Shown here: piece by piece, positions 15,817 to 23,149 of the stretch
Numbering within the stretch: the stretch's first letter is position 1
Layout of the letters: each line of letters starts with the position of its first letter
Source of the DNA: Sphingomonas sp. R-74633
Lineage (GTDB): Bacteria; Pseudomonadota; Alphaproteobacteria; Sphingomonadales; Sphingomonadaceae
NCBI RefSeq assembly: GCF_013416555.1
Contig: NZ_JACCFG010000002.1
Span: forward strand, 744,001-808,000
Direction of reading: 5' to 3'
Length of the DNA: 64,000 nt
Position numbers and translations under genes: made by a program
The notes under the pieces: generated by a model
The model's input: only the letters and a program-made list of their open reading frames with translations
Database searches by the model: none
What the model was told of the DNA's origin: nothing

Positions 15817-17921
15817 GGCACATGATCGGCGCTGCCGCCTTGGCCTTGCTCGCCTGCATGACCGGGGTGGCGCACGCAACGCCCTCGGCATGCGGGGAGC
15901 GCCTGTTGCCGCCCTCCCCCAGGGCGGCAACAGGCCAACGGGCGGTCGCTGCCCGCGATCTGATCGAGCTTCGCGACTTCGGGATGATGTTCGACAGCGC
16001 CAAAAGGCCCGCGTTCAGCCTGTCTCCAGACGGCAGGTATGCGTCGCTGATCCTGCGGCGAGCGGATCCCGACACCGACAGCTACTGCTTCGGCGTGATG
16101 CTTGTAGCGCTGGACGGGCGGACCGCGCCGCGGCTGCTCGATGTCGGCGGCGAGTTCATCCAGGCGATGACCGACCCTTATGGCGTGACCGGCGTGCCTT
16201 CGGGCTTGCCCGTCACCGAGCCGCCAATCTGGTCGCCCGACGGTACCTCGCTTGCTTATCTGCGCCGCGACAAGGGCCAGGCCCAGATCTGGCGGGTCGG
16301 CCTCGACGGCTCGCCCGCGAAACAGGTCACCAGCCTCACGACCGAGCCGCGCAACCTTGCCTGGAGCAAGGATGGCCGGAGCCTCCTTTTCACGACGCGC
16401 AGGCTGTTCGACGCCGGGGTCGCCGAGATCGAGCGCGAGGGTCGGTCCGGCTATCTCTATGACGAGCGCTTCTGGTCGGTCGCTTATGCAAGGCCGACCC
16501 CCAGGTTGCCGCTGCCGACCGAGATCAACGCGCTCGACCTCGCGACCGGGGAAAACCGTGTGGTCACAGCGGATGAGTCAGCCGCGATGAAGGGTGACGC
16601 TGCGGTCGGATTTCCCGCGGACGCCGGCGCCAGCGCGACCTCGCCGTCCGGCAACCGAGCCTGGGTGGCGAGCGAGCGTGCCGATCTGCCTCGCGGCCCG
16701 ACCTTGCTGCGGGTGGAGGCGGACGGAAAGAGCGTGCCTTGCACGAGCTCGGCCTGCCGCGAGCCGATCGCCGCTCTGTGGTGGAGCGGGGCTGACACCC
16801 TCTACATCCTGCGAGGCGGCAATGCCGACAATGGCGGCCGCAGTGCGCTTTACCGGTGGCGCCCGAGCGCCGAGCCGGGTCCGCGCCTGTTGCTCGAGAC
16901 CGACGACTTCCTGCCTGGCTGCGCGCTGGCGGGCGCGACGCTGATCTGCGCTCGCGAGACGTTCACCCACCCCCGCGCCCTGGTGCGCTTCGATCCGGCG
17001 ACCGGCAGCAGCACGACTGTCTTCGACCCCAATCCCGAGTTCGCGCAAGTGCAACTGGGCAAGGTCGAGCGGCTGACCTGGGCCGACCGGGACGGCGTGC
17101 GCACCTATGGCGACCTGACGCTTCCGCCGACCCACAAGGCGGGCGAGCGCCATCCGCTTATCATCGTCCAATATATTTCGCGAGGCTTTCAGCGCGGGGG
17201 GCAGGGCGACGAATATCCCATCCAGCTGCTCGCCGCACGCGGCTACGCCGTGCTCAACTTCCAGTGGCCGGCCGACGCCCCCGAGGCCGCCGCGAAAGCC
17301 AGCGAAGAGGCCGCCCAGCGCGTCAGGGTCAGGAACTGGTCGGGGCGCCGCCGGATCTTCACCGCGCTGGAGGCCGGGATAGACACCGCCATCGCCAGGG
17401 ACGTCGTAAACCCCGAGCTGATCGGCATCACCGGGTTGAGCGACGGGGCGAGCACCGTCCAGTTCGCGCTCAACAACTCGCCCCGCTTCAAGGCCGCGAT
17501 CATGTCGAGCTGCTGTGACGAACCCAACGTCGTGTTCAACGCGGGCCCGGGCTATGGCAACAATGTCGTGCAGGGCGTGGGCTACCCGCCCGCGGGTGCG
17601 GATAGCCGGGAGTTCTGGCGGGCCCAGTCGATCTCGGTGAACGCCGACCATCTCCGCGTGCCGCTGCTGATGAACTTGCCCGACGGCGAGTTCCGGATGG
17701 CGCAGGAGCCCTTTGCCGCGCTGAAGGCACATGGCGCGCCGGTCGAGATGTATGTCTATCCCGACGAGTGGCACACCAAGAACCATCCGGCGCACCGACT
17801 TGCCATCTACAGACGCAACATCGCCTGGTTCGATTTCTGGCTACTCGGGCTTGGATCAAGCGATCCCGAGCGAGCCGCCGAGATCGCGCGGTGGAAGGCC
17901 ATGCGGTCGGCGTTACCGTGA
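15810..17921 (+). CDS. Lasso peptide isopeptidase, S9 (prolyl oligopeptidase-like) serine hydrolase
   Basis: 703 residues; ATG 15810 overlaps the receptor stop, and ATG 15822 is an alternative. A signal peptide (MIGAAALALLACMTGVAHA) sends it out of the cytoplasm. Residues about 50-400 form a beta-propeller (FSLSPDGRYASLILRR, IWSPDGTSLAYLRRD). The C-terminal alpha/beta-hydrolase has the nucleophile elbow GLSDG (Ser544), an acidic LPDGE (Asp625) and His655 in DEWHTKNH. Astexin-type isopeptidases (AtxE2) have this layout and cut the Gly1-Asp/Glu isopeptide bond, turning the lasso into a linear peptide. Position beside receptor, B, C and precursors makes the lasso function much likelier than a general dipeptidase. 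It converges with and overlaps the C gene by 9 bp. Confidence 0.88.
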   Translation: MVRHMIGAAALALLACMTGVAHATPSACGERLLPPSPRAATGQRAVAARDLIELRDFGMMFDSAKRPAFSLSPDGRYASLILRRADPDTDSYCFGVMLVALDGRTAPRLLDVGGEFIQAMTDPYGVTGVPSGLPVTEPPIWSPDGTSLAYLRRDKGQAQIWRVGLDGSPAKQVTSLTTEPRNLAWSKDGRSLLFTTRRLFDAGVAEIEREGRSGYLYDERFWSVAYARPTPRLPLPTEINALDLATGENRVVTADESAAMKGDAAVGFPADAGASATSPSGNRAWVASERADLPRGPTLLRVEADGKSVPCTSSACREPIAALWWSGADTLYILRGGNADNGGRSALYRWRPSAEPGPRLLLETDDFLPGCALAGATLICARETFTHPRALVRFDPATGSSTTVFDPNPEFAQVQLGKVERLTWADRDGVRTYGDLTLPPTHKAGERHPLIIVQYISRGFQRGGQGDEYPIQLLAARGYAVLNFQWPADAPEAAAKASEEAAQRVRVRNWSGRRRIFTALEAGIDTAIARDVVNPELIGITGLSDGASTVQFALNNSPRFKAAIMSSCCDEPNVVFNAGPGYGNNVVQGVGYPPAGADSREFWRAQSISVNADHLRVPLLMNLPDGEFRMAQEPFAALKAHGAPVEMYVYPDEWHTKNHPAHRLAIYRRNIAWFDFWLLGLGSSDPERAAEIARWKAMRSALP

Positions 17922-19661
17922 GCGTCCTTCCCAATGGCGGACCCACGCCTCGACTTCGACGAGCGCCATGAGCTCGGGGAGCGCTTCGCCGTCGGCCATA
18001 GTGCCTTCCAGAAAGGCGGCGATGCGCTCCCGGTCGAGCAATCCTTGGTGTGCGAGCGATCCCTCCATGAGCATGTCGCGTAGAATGGGCATGTTCGCGC
18101 GGATCATCCGGTAGGCGAGGCTGCTGAATGACACCTTGGTGCGGCGGTCGATGACCGATGCGGGCAGGCGACCCCGGAACGCCTCGCGCGCGACCGCCCG
18201 GTTGTTGCCGCCGGCGCACCAGTGCCAGCTCGGAATGGCGATGCAGGTCTCGGCGATCGGCTGCGACATCAACGGCGCCAGCAGCGGAGCCAGGGCCTCG
18301 CGGCCATAGCCTTCGAGCTGGTTCTGGATGCCGATGATCGCCCAGACATGCTTGCGCTTCCCCGGCGGGATTCCGGGAGGGGCGGCGAGCCAAGGATTTC
18401 CCTCGGGCCAGGGCAATGCCTCCCGGACATGCCGCGCCAGGAACGCATTGGCCATCGGTTTGGGCATGGTCGAGCTGGACCGGCGCCAGCGTCGGGCGGC
18501 GGTCGCGAGCACTTTCCAGAAATTGGTCCGCGTCAGCTGCGCGATATCGCCCGCGGTTTCGAAGACGCCCTTGCCAAGGCCCTCCGCGGTCAGCCGGTCG
18601 ATCACCGGGAGCGCCGAATGTGTGAGGCAGAACATGCTGTCCCCGCCGCCGCCGCCGAAGAAGGCATCGCTGCCAAGCTCTGCAGCCAGCTTCTGGATCG
18701 GACGATCGAGCGCCTGGGAGAAAGCGCGCGCGCACGGCCGTGGCAAATCCTGCGAATCGCTGTGGGCGATATCGACGGTCGCGGCATCGGCAACCAGCTC
18801 GGTAAGCGGATATCCAAGACGCTCGGCGACCGCCCTCGCCCAGGGCAGCTCGCTCGCGTCTCCGGCGGCCGGGCCGAAGGTAAGACAGTGCGTGTCCGGC
18901 CCCGGGACGCGCATTCCGGCCGCGACGATCGAGGAATCGAGGCCGCCGGAGATCTCGATCATCGGCCGCTCGAAGCAACCGGCCCATGCGCCGAGCGTCG
19001 CACTCGCCACGTCGCGCAGTGTCGTGATCGCGACTGCGGGATCGGTGATGCGGGCCGAGGGGGCGGCGAATTGCCAAGGCGACCAGACGCAGTGGGTGGA
19101 GGTGCCGAGCTCGCCAAGGCCGAGCACCATACCCGGGAGCAACTCGCTTACCCCCCGGAGGCACGTGCGCGCCGGGCGAAAGTCGCGAAAGGCGAGGCTC
19201 TGCGCGACGATCGTCCAGTCGATGACGGGCTCGATCCCCCCTGGAACGAACAGCAGCTCCGGCCGCGAGGTCAGGACATGCACGCCTCCAACTTCCGCGT
19301 GATAGCAGGCCATCATCCCAGAGGGGTCGCGAAGCACTTCGACCCGCTCTTCGAAGGCGCGGATCGCGACATAGCCGCCCCAATAGGCCTTCACGAAATC
19401 GGCGACGGGAAGGTTCCCCAGCTGAGCCGGGCTGGTGATTCGCGCGCTGTCCGCTCGGCCGAACAAATGGCCCAGGATGATGCCATCTCCGTTCGGCAGC
19501 ACCAGTTGCGCGGCGGCCGGATCTCCGAGGATGAAGAGGCCGGGCGCATCGACCAGCTCGGTCATGGCCGGCGACCGCAGCTGGTCGGCGAGACTGCGCA
19601 TGTGCCCCGCCGCTTGCGAGCCTGGCCGCGTCACGCACGCCAGATAGGCCGCTTTGTTCAT
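17913..19661 (-). CDS. Lasso peptide macrolactam synthetase (C protein, asparagine-synthetase-like)
   Basis: 582 residues. I start at ATG 19661 because it overlaps the B stop as ATGA; a longer frame exists but is B coding sequence. The N-terminal glutaminase-like domain lacks Cys at position 2 (MNKAAYL), as expected for lasso C proteins that do not use glutamine. The PP-loop SGGLDSS is at residues 238-244, with FGGGGGDSMF and a C-terminal AMPylation/cyclase region (WAIIGIQNQLEGYGRE...SWHWCAGGNNRAVAREAFRG). It activates the Asp/Glu side chain at core position 8 with ATP and joins it to the freed Gly1 amine. It is the last gene of the precursor-B-C operon. Confidence 0.93.
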   Translation of the reverse strand: MNKAAYLACVTRPGSQAAGHMRSLADQLRSPAMTELVDAPGLFILGDPAAAQLVLPNGDGIILGHLFGRADSARITSPAQLGNLPVADFVKAYWGGYVAIRAFEERVEVLRDPSGMMACYHAEVGGVHVLTSRPELLFVPGGIEPVIDWTIVAQSLAFRDFRPARTCLRGVSELLPGMVLGLGELGTSTHCVWSPWQFAAPSARITDPAVAITTLRDVASATLGAWAGCFERPMIEISGGLDSSIVAAGMRVPGPDTHCLTFGPAAGDASELPWARAVAERLGYPLTELVADAATVDIAHSDSQDLPRPCARAFSQALDRPIQKLAAELGSDAFFGGGGGDSMFCLTHSALPVIDRLTAEGLGKGVFETAGDIAQLTRTNFWKVLATAARRWRRSSSTMPKPMANAFLARHVREALPWPEGNPWLAAPPGIPPGKRKHVWAIIGIQNQLEGYGREALAPLLAPLMSQPIAETCIAIPSWHWCAGGNNRAVAREAFRGRLPASVIDRRTKVSFSSLAYRMIRANMPILRDMLMEGSLAHQGLLDRERIAAFLEGTMADGEALPELMALVEVEAWVRHWEGRSR

Positions 19662-20308
19662 ATCGCGAGGATCGGCGTGAAGCCCGATACGTGATCGAAG
19701 CTGTCGTTGAGGATCGCGTCGGGCGTCTGCAGCCAGCAATGCGCCGCGAATGGCTCGGGCGCGATGCCGAATACCAGCTGCGACCCAAGACCGCGCTTGG
19801 CGAGCCACCGCTCAAGTGCGAGCGAGTCGAGCAGGCAGTTGCGGGCGACCGGCACCATGCGCCGGGCTCGCTCAAAGGCTTGCGCTTCAGCGAGTGCAGC
19901 CTGTCCGCGCCTTGGCAGCGGCGCCCGCGATTGGATGCCCGTCAGGATATGGTGGAGCGAGAAAGTGCGAAGCGAGAGCCGCATGCCGGCGACGCTCATC
20001 GCGACCCGAAATGGACGGCCGTTACCTGGCTTCAGGGTGTCGCTCGTGTCCAAGCCTGCGGGAACACGCACCCCCTCCTTGAGCACGTTGGTCGGTTCCG
20101 GGTCGCCCTGCCGGAGGATGCGCGCGCGAACGAGCGTGTCGGTCACTGCCTTTGGCACGACGCCGGCATAGTTTCGATCGAGCCATGCCAGCATGTCGGG
20201 CGATGCAGCAGCCGGCACCCGAAAATACCGGTCCTGCCGCACATCCAGCAGGAACAGCGTGTCGGATGCGACGCAGGCGGTCGCGTGGGGCAGTATGCGC
20301 CAGAGCAT
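19658..20308 (-). CDS. Lasso peptide B protein: RRE (PqqD-like) fused to transglutaminase-like leader protease
   Basis: 216 residues. Residues about 1-80 form the leader-recognition RRE (HATACVASDTLFLLDVRQDRYFRVP...MLAWLDRNYAG). Residues 100-216 form the cysteine protease: Cys158 in ARNCLLDSLALERWLAKRG, His190 in AAHCWLQ and Asp202 in ILND give the Cys-His-Asp triad. The protein binds the precursor leader and removes it next to Gly1 before or during cyclisation by C. Fused B proteins are typical of proteobacterial lasso clusters. It starts 30 bp after the last precursor and ends in an ATGA overlap with C. Confidence 0.93.
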   Translation of the reverse strand: MLWRILPHATACVASDTLFLLDVRQDRYFRVPAAASPDMLAWLDRNYAGVVPKAVTDTLVRARILRQGDPEPTNVLKEGVRVPAGLDTSDTLKPGNGRPFRVAMSVAGMRLSLRTFSLHHILTGIQSRAPLPRRGQAALAEAQAFERARRMVPVARNCLLDSLALERWLAKRGLGSQLVFGIAPEPFAAHCWLQTPDAILNDSFDHVSGFTPILAI

Positions 20309-20338
20309 GCCGGGTGCCGGGACCTTTCGGTGGAGCGG

Positions 20339-20470
20339 TCAGTCGTCCGAAAGCCCTTCGGGCAGGAAGAAGCCGATAAACTCGAATACGCCGGTGCAGT
20401 TGCCCTTTGTCTCGACGCTGGCCGCGCCCAGATCGATTAGGTCGACGACCTGGTCCTGTTCGTTTTTCAT
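20339..20470 (-). CDS. Lasso peptide precursor A1 (43 aa, Glu8 ring)
   Basis: Reads MKNEQDQVVDLIDLGAAS-VETKG and on to EGLSDD-stop. GGAG stands 7 bp before ATG. The leader has the conserved penultimate Thr (T-K before Gly), so the core is predicted to begin GNCTGVFE, giving an 8-residue ring from Gly1 to Glu8, followed by FIGFFLP and the tail EGLSDD (21-residue core). It is the only one of the three with Glu at ring position 8 and with a Cys (core position 3); its tail is strikingly hydrophobic. It is nearest the B gene. Missed by length-limited gene finders. Confidence 0.9.
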   Translation of the reverse strand: MKNEQDQVVDLIDLGAASVETKGNCTGVFEFIGFFLPEGLSDD

Positions 20471-20493
20471 GGGAATTCTCCGTCTGGATGGAT

Positions 20494-20522
20494 CGCCGGC
20501 CCGGCACGGAGCCGGGCCGGCG
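20494..20522. repeat. Perfect 12-bp GC stem-loop between precursors A2 and A1
   Basis: CGCCGGCCCGGC - ACGGA - GCCGGGCCGGCG. It begins 8 bp after the A2 stop and has no T-run, so mRNA protection or processing is more likely than termination. A near-copy stands at the same place after A3. Confidence 0.8.
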
Positions 20523-20530
20523 CTTGCGGA

Positions 20531-20662
20531 TCAGTCGTCCGACAGGCCTTCGTGCTCGATCAGCCCGAAGGTGTCGTAGGTGCCCATGATGGACCCCTGG
20601 GTCTCGGTGCTGGCTGCGCCGAGGTCGATGAGGTCGACGGCCTGGTCATGTTCGGTTTGCAT
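20531..20662 (-). CDS. Lasso peptide precursor A2 (43 aa, Asp8 ring)
   Basis: Reads MQTEHDQAVDLIDLGAASTE-TQ, then a core starting GSIMGTYD and ending EGLSDD. GGAG stands 7 bp before ATG, the same as in A1 and A3. Thr is again at leader position -2 and Gly is core position 1, with Asp at 8 for the macrolactam; TFGLIEH forms loop and thread. The leader is nearly identical to A1 and A3, so one B/C pair can process all three. Confidence 0.92.
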   Translation of the reverse strand: MQTEHDQAVDLIDLGAASTETQGSIMGTYDTFGLIEHEGLSDD

Positions 20663-20700
20663 GGGGATTCTCCGTCTTGCGTTGGAATGCCGAATGGGTT

Positions 20701-20731
20701 GCGCCGGCCCGGCGCGAAGCCGGACCGGCGC
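20701..20731. repeat. 13-bp GC stem-loop between precursors A3 and A2
   Basis: GCGCCGGCCCGGC - GCGAA - GCCGGACCGGCGC, 13 bp with one C/A mismatch. It starts 8 bp after the A3 stop, the same spacing as the A2/A1 hairpin, so precursor plus hairpin look like a duplicated unit of about 200 bp. Confidence 0.8.
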
Positions 20732-20738
20732 TCTCAGA

Positions 20739-20870
20739 TCAGTCGTCCGACAGCCCTTCGCGCGGGATGAGCCCGACGACGTCATACTTGCCGTCGAGGG
20801 CGCCCTGGGTTTCGGCGCTGGCTGCGCCGAGGTCGATGAGATCGACGGGCTCGATGGGTTCGCGGTCCAT
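20739..20870 (-). CDS. Lasso peptide precursor A3 (43 aa, Asp8 ring)
   Basis: Reads MDREPIEPVDLIDLGAASAE-TQ, then a core starting GALDGKYD and ending REGLSDD. An in-frame ATG at 20876 exists, but ATG 20870 keeps the GGAG-7 bp-ATG layout of A1 and A2, so I take that. Gly1 and Asp8 define the ring; VVGLIP is the likely loop. It is the first precursor after the AT-rich promoter-like region. Confidence 0.92.
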   Translation of the reverse strand: MDREPIEPVDLIDLGAASAETQGALDGKYDVVGLIPREGLSDD

Positions 20871-20923
20871 GGTCATTCTCCGTGTCGCTGGATGCGACCG
20901 GAAGAAGATCGAACGGCGGCGAG

Positions 20924-20955
20924 CTTATAAGAAGTTTATAATCCGATTATAATCG
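20924..20955 (-). promoter_or_regulatory. AT-rich palindromic promoter/operator region of the precursor operon
   Basis: In very GC-rich surroundings this stretch holds CTTATAAG (20924-20931, palindrome), TTTATAATC, and the perfect 12-bp palindrome CGATTATAATCG (20944-20955). It lies 54-85 bp before the A3 start and just after the GntR-gene stop. A promoter plus operator, possibly for the upstream GntR protein, is the simplest reading. Confidence 0.6.
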
Positions 20956-20966
20956 CTCGCTGATCT

Positions 20967-21551
20967 TCAGCCTTTGTCGCGCTCGCGCAGAAGCAACGGA
21001 ACGGCGCGCATCCGTCGCAAATGATATCGCCGGATCGACTGGGGCTGGCCTTGATCCCGAATCATGATTTCATCGAGTTCGCCGATCATCGGCTCGAGAA
21101 TTGTGTCCTCGAGCATCCGGAATGCGTGAAGGCGATCGCTCGCGCTCGCGATGGAGGCGCGTATTTCCTGGTTGGGGGCCGCCGACGCCATGCGGTCGAA
21201 AACCAGAGCTGTCTGGTCCGCCGTCGTTCCCAGCAGATCTTCGATCGACAAGGTTTGCGGCTCTTCGCGAGCTGTTCTCACTGCAATGAGTAGCAGTGCG
21301 GAGTTCCACTCGTAGAGATCCCGAAGCTCGCTCTCCGTCAGGCGCGGCACATGAAAGCCTTCGCCACTGGCCGCCTCGATCAGGCGCTCGCCCACAAGCC
21401 GGTGAAGGACATCGCGCACCGGCGTCATGCTCACACCCAGCTCTTCAGCTAGGCGATTGGCTTCGAGGCGGGCCCCAGGTGCATACCGGCCCTCCCGCAG
21501 CATTTGCTTGAGCGCTGAATAGCTGCGCTCCATCGCCTGGATCGGGCTCAT
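20967..21551 (-). CDS. GntR-family regulator (FCD-like effector domain)
   Basis: 194 residues; start at the ATG that overlaps the phyH stop as ATGA, not the longer frame. The N-terminal winged helix is clear: SYSALKQMLREGRYAPGARLEANRLAEELGVSMTPVRDVLHRLVGERLIEAASGEGFHVPRLT (residues 9-73). The rest is an all-helical FCD-type ligand domain (ELRDLYEWNSALLLIAVRTA). It lies between the quorum-sensing genes and the lasso precursors and is likely to control the promoter 12-43 bp beyond its own stop. The ligand is unknown. Confidence 0.88.
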   Translation of the reverse strand: MSPIQAMERSYSALKQMLREGRYAPGARLEANRLAEELGVSMTPVRDVLHRLVGERLIEAASGEGFHVPRLTESELRDLYEWNSALLLIAVRTAREEPQTLSIEDLLGTTADQTALVFDRMASAAPNQEIRASIASASDRLHAFRMLEDTILEPMIGELDEIMIRDQGQPQSIRRYHLRRMRAVPLLLRERDKG

Positions 21552-22444
21552 GTCGCAGCCTCCTGCGCCACCCGGTGGGCCGTTACGGCTTCCGCCTGGT
21601 CTGGTCGAAGCGCATCGACCGCGCCGATATGGTCGGGGAGATTGCCGGTAAGGAGGACTGAGGGGCACACGCCCTCATAATTGCCGAGGTTGGGCCGGTG
21701 CTGGCGGTACCCGACCAGTCCGGCGAGTTCGGGCGAGAAGGTGCGCGCAACCTCGGGCGGATAGGAGAGCCACTGGTTCTCGTAGGGCTTGAGCCAGCCG
21801 AGGCAGTAGCTCACGATCACGGCCTTGCGAATCTCGTGGCTCAGGTTTGCGCCCGCACCGTGAAGGGTCGAGCCGAGGAAAAGGAATGCATCCCCTGGGT
21901 TGAATACGGCGACGGTGGAACGCTCTGATATGACTTCGTTGAGCGCTTCGCGCCCATGGCTTCCCGGATAAAGGATCGTTGCGCCGTTCTCGACAGTGAA
22001 GGGCGTCAGTGGCCACATCACGTTGACGAGATACTCGACCTCGCCCTTCACACCTTGCCACATGTCCTGATCGCGGTGCGGGAATTGCGCGGGAGCGCCT
22101 GGATGTAAGGCAATCGCCTGCATCAGGTTGAGTTGGATCGTATCGCACCAAGGAGCGAGCAGCCCGGTCGCGACGCTGAGGACCAGCTTCTCAAGCGCCA
22201 GGTCCGCGGCGTGCCGCGAACGCTTGAGCAAGCTGCCAAACCGCTTGGTACGCCCGCCATAGAAGTCGCCTTCGCAGAACGGCGTCGCTTCGTAGATCGG
22301 AGCGAGATCGGCAGCGAGCGCTGCGATCGTCTCGACCGGCATGGCGTTTGGAATGACGCACCAACCCTGCGTCTTGAGCAAGTCAGTGGCGGCGTCAAAG
22401 CCGGCGGGCTTCGGATTTTGTGCGTTTGTCATAGCGGTTCTCAT
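21548..22444 (-). CDS. Phytanoyl-CoA dioxygenase (PhyH)-family Fe(II)/2-oxoglutarate enzyme
   Basis: 298 residues. ATG 22444 overlaps the luxI stop (ATGA); a second ATG four codons later is possible. Iron ligands are visible as HRD in FPHRDQDMW and the distal His in LGSTLHGAGANLSHEIRKA, with Arg for 2-oxoglutarate. The family hydroxylates diverse small molecules. PhyH-like genes next to luxI are a recurring pattern in sphingomonads. It could modify the acyl-homoserine lactone, a fatty acid precursor or even the lasso peptide; nothing here decides this. It is translationally coupled to luxI before it and gntR after it. Confidence 0.82.
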   Translation of the reverse strand: MRTAMTNAQNPKPAGFDAATDLLKTQGWCVIPNAMPVETIAALAADLAPIYEATPFCEGDFYGGRTKRFGSLLKRSRHAADLALEKLVLSVATGLLAPWCDTIQLNLMQAIALHPGAPAQFPHRDQDMWQGVKGEVEYLVNVMWPLTPFTVENGATILYPGSHGREALNEVISERSTVAVFNPGDAFLFLGSTLHGAGANLSHEIRKAVIVSYCLGWLKPYENQWLSYPPEVARTFSPELAGLVGYRQHRPNLGNYEGVCPSVLLTGNLPDHIGAVDALRPDQAEAVTAHRVAQEAAT

Positions 22445-23067
22445 GCGTTCACGGCGCTGCGCGCCGGCATTTCGTGAATGGATAGGGGTGACCAGACCCC
22501 ACCGGCCGCCAACTCCACGGGCGTATTCGGAGTGATCGTGATCTCGAGCGCGCCAAGCAGGCTGCCGCCGCATCGCAGCGGTTCGCCGATGGCACGGCAA
22601 TCCCAGCCAAAGCTTAGGATCTGCTGGAGCCATCCCATCTCGGCAACGCCGGTGTAGGTGTCGATCCCAGTTTCGAGTGCGTGCGCTGCCAGTGCAGTGA
22701 CAAGGTGGTCGCGCACCTGGCGACGCTCCGCGGACCGCAGCCGGCGATCCAGGCAGAAGCGGGTGATTTCCCAGACCGCCGGGCCGCGTGGTGGCTCGCC
22801 TGCGCACAGCGCAGCGAAAATCGAGTCGAGGATATGCGGACGTGTCGTCGGCAGCAGTCGCGCCGAAGCAAGGTGCTGATGATCGAGGTCTGTGATGATC
22901 AGATAGCGGGCATGCGCGTCATCGAACTGGTCGATCTCATATCGCCCTTCGAGGACAGGGAGATCCCATTTGAGGAGATCGATAAAGACGCTTTTCCGCG
23001 CCGCGAACATTGAGCGGAATGCGACGTCGCTGATGCTGCCGGTACTGGAGTCGATGAGTAAAACCAT
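22441..23067 (-). CDS. LuxI-family acyl-homoserine-lactone synthase
   Basis: 208 residues. The invariant LuxI residues are all at the expected places: Arg24, Phe28 and Trp34 (MFAARKSVFIDLLKWDLP), Asp46 and Asp49/50 (YEIDQFDD), Arg70 (SARLLPTTRPHIL), Glu100 and Arg103 (WEITRFCLD). It makes an N-acyl-homoserine lactone from SAM and an acyl carrier; chain length cannot be read off. It follows luxR in the same direction with an 82-bp gap that holds the 18-nt candidate lux box. It is the first gene of a luxI-phyH-gntR overlapping operon running towards the lasso genes. Confidence 0.94.
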   Translation of the reverse strand: MVLLIDSSTGSISDVAFRSMFAARKSVFIDLLKWDLPVLEGRYEIDQFDDAHARYLIITDLDHQHLASARLLPTTRPHILDSIFAALCAGEPPRGPAVWEITRFCLDRRLRSAERRQVRDHLVTALAAHALETGIDTYTGVAEMGWLQQILSFGWDCRAIGEPLRCGGSLLGALEITITPNTPVELAAGGVWSPLSIHEMPARSAVNA

Positions 23068-23127
23068 GGAGCGTGCCCCCTCGGATTGGAGAGGGGGCCA
23101 GCATCCGCATCGGAGCTACGGCGCGGT

Positions 23128-23145
23128 ATTCCAAGAAATGGGGGT
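23128..23145. promoter_or_regulatory. 18-nt element upstream of luxI (candidate lux box)
   Basis: ATTCCAAGAAATGGGGGT, 61 bp before the luxI start and just past the luxR stop. 17 of 18 bases match the element at 10263-10280. This is where an autoinduction operator would be expected. Confidence 0.5.
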
Positions 23146-23149
23146 AGCG

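Noticed and set aside
15810..17921. Ordinary dipeptidyl/prolyl oligopeptidase
   Set aside because: The S9 fold alone would allow this, but position between the STN receptor and lasso C/B/precursors and the signal peptide fit the lasso isopeptidase group better.
18222..19694. 490-codon plus-strand frame across the lasso C gene
   Set aside because: Runs opposite a protein with clear catalytic motifs; no signal, domain or ribosome-binding site.
20494..20731. Precursor-separating hairpins as terminators
   Set aside because: No T-run follows either stem in the transcript direction, and B and C need read-through; more like processing or stability elements.
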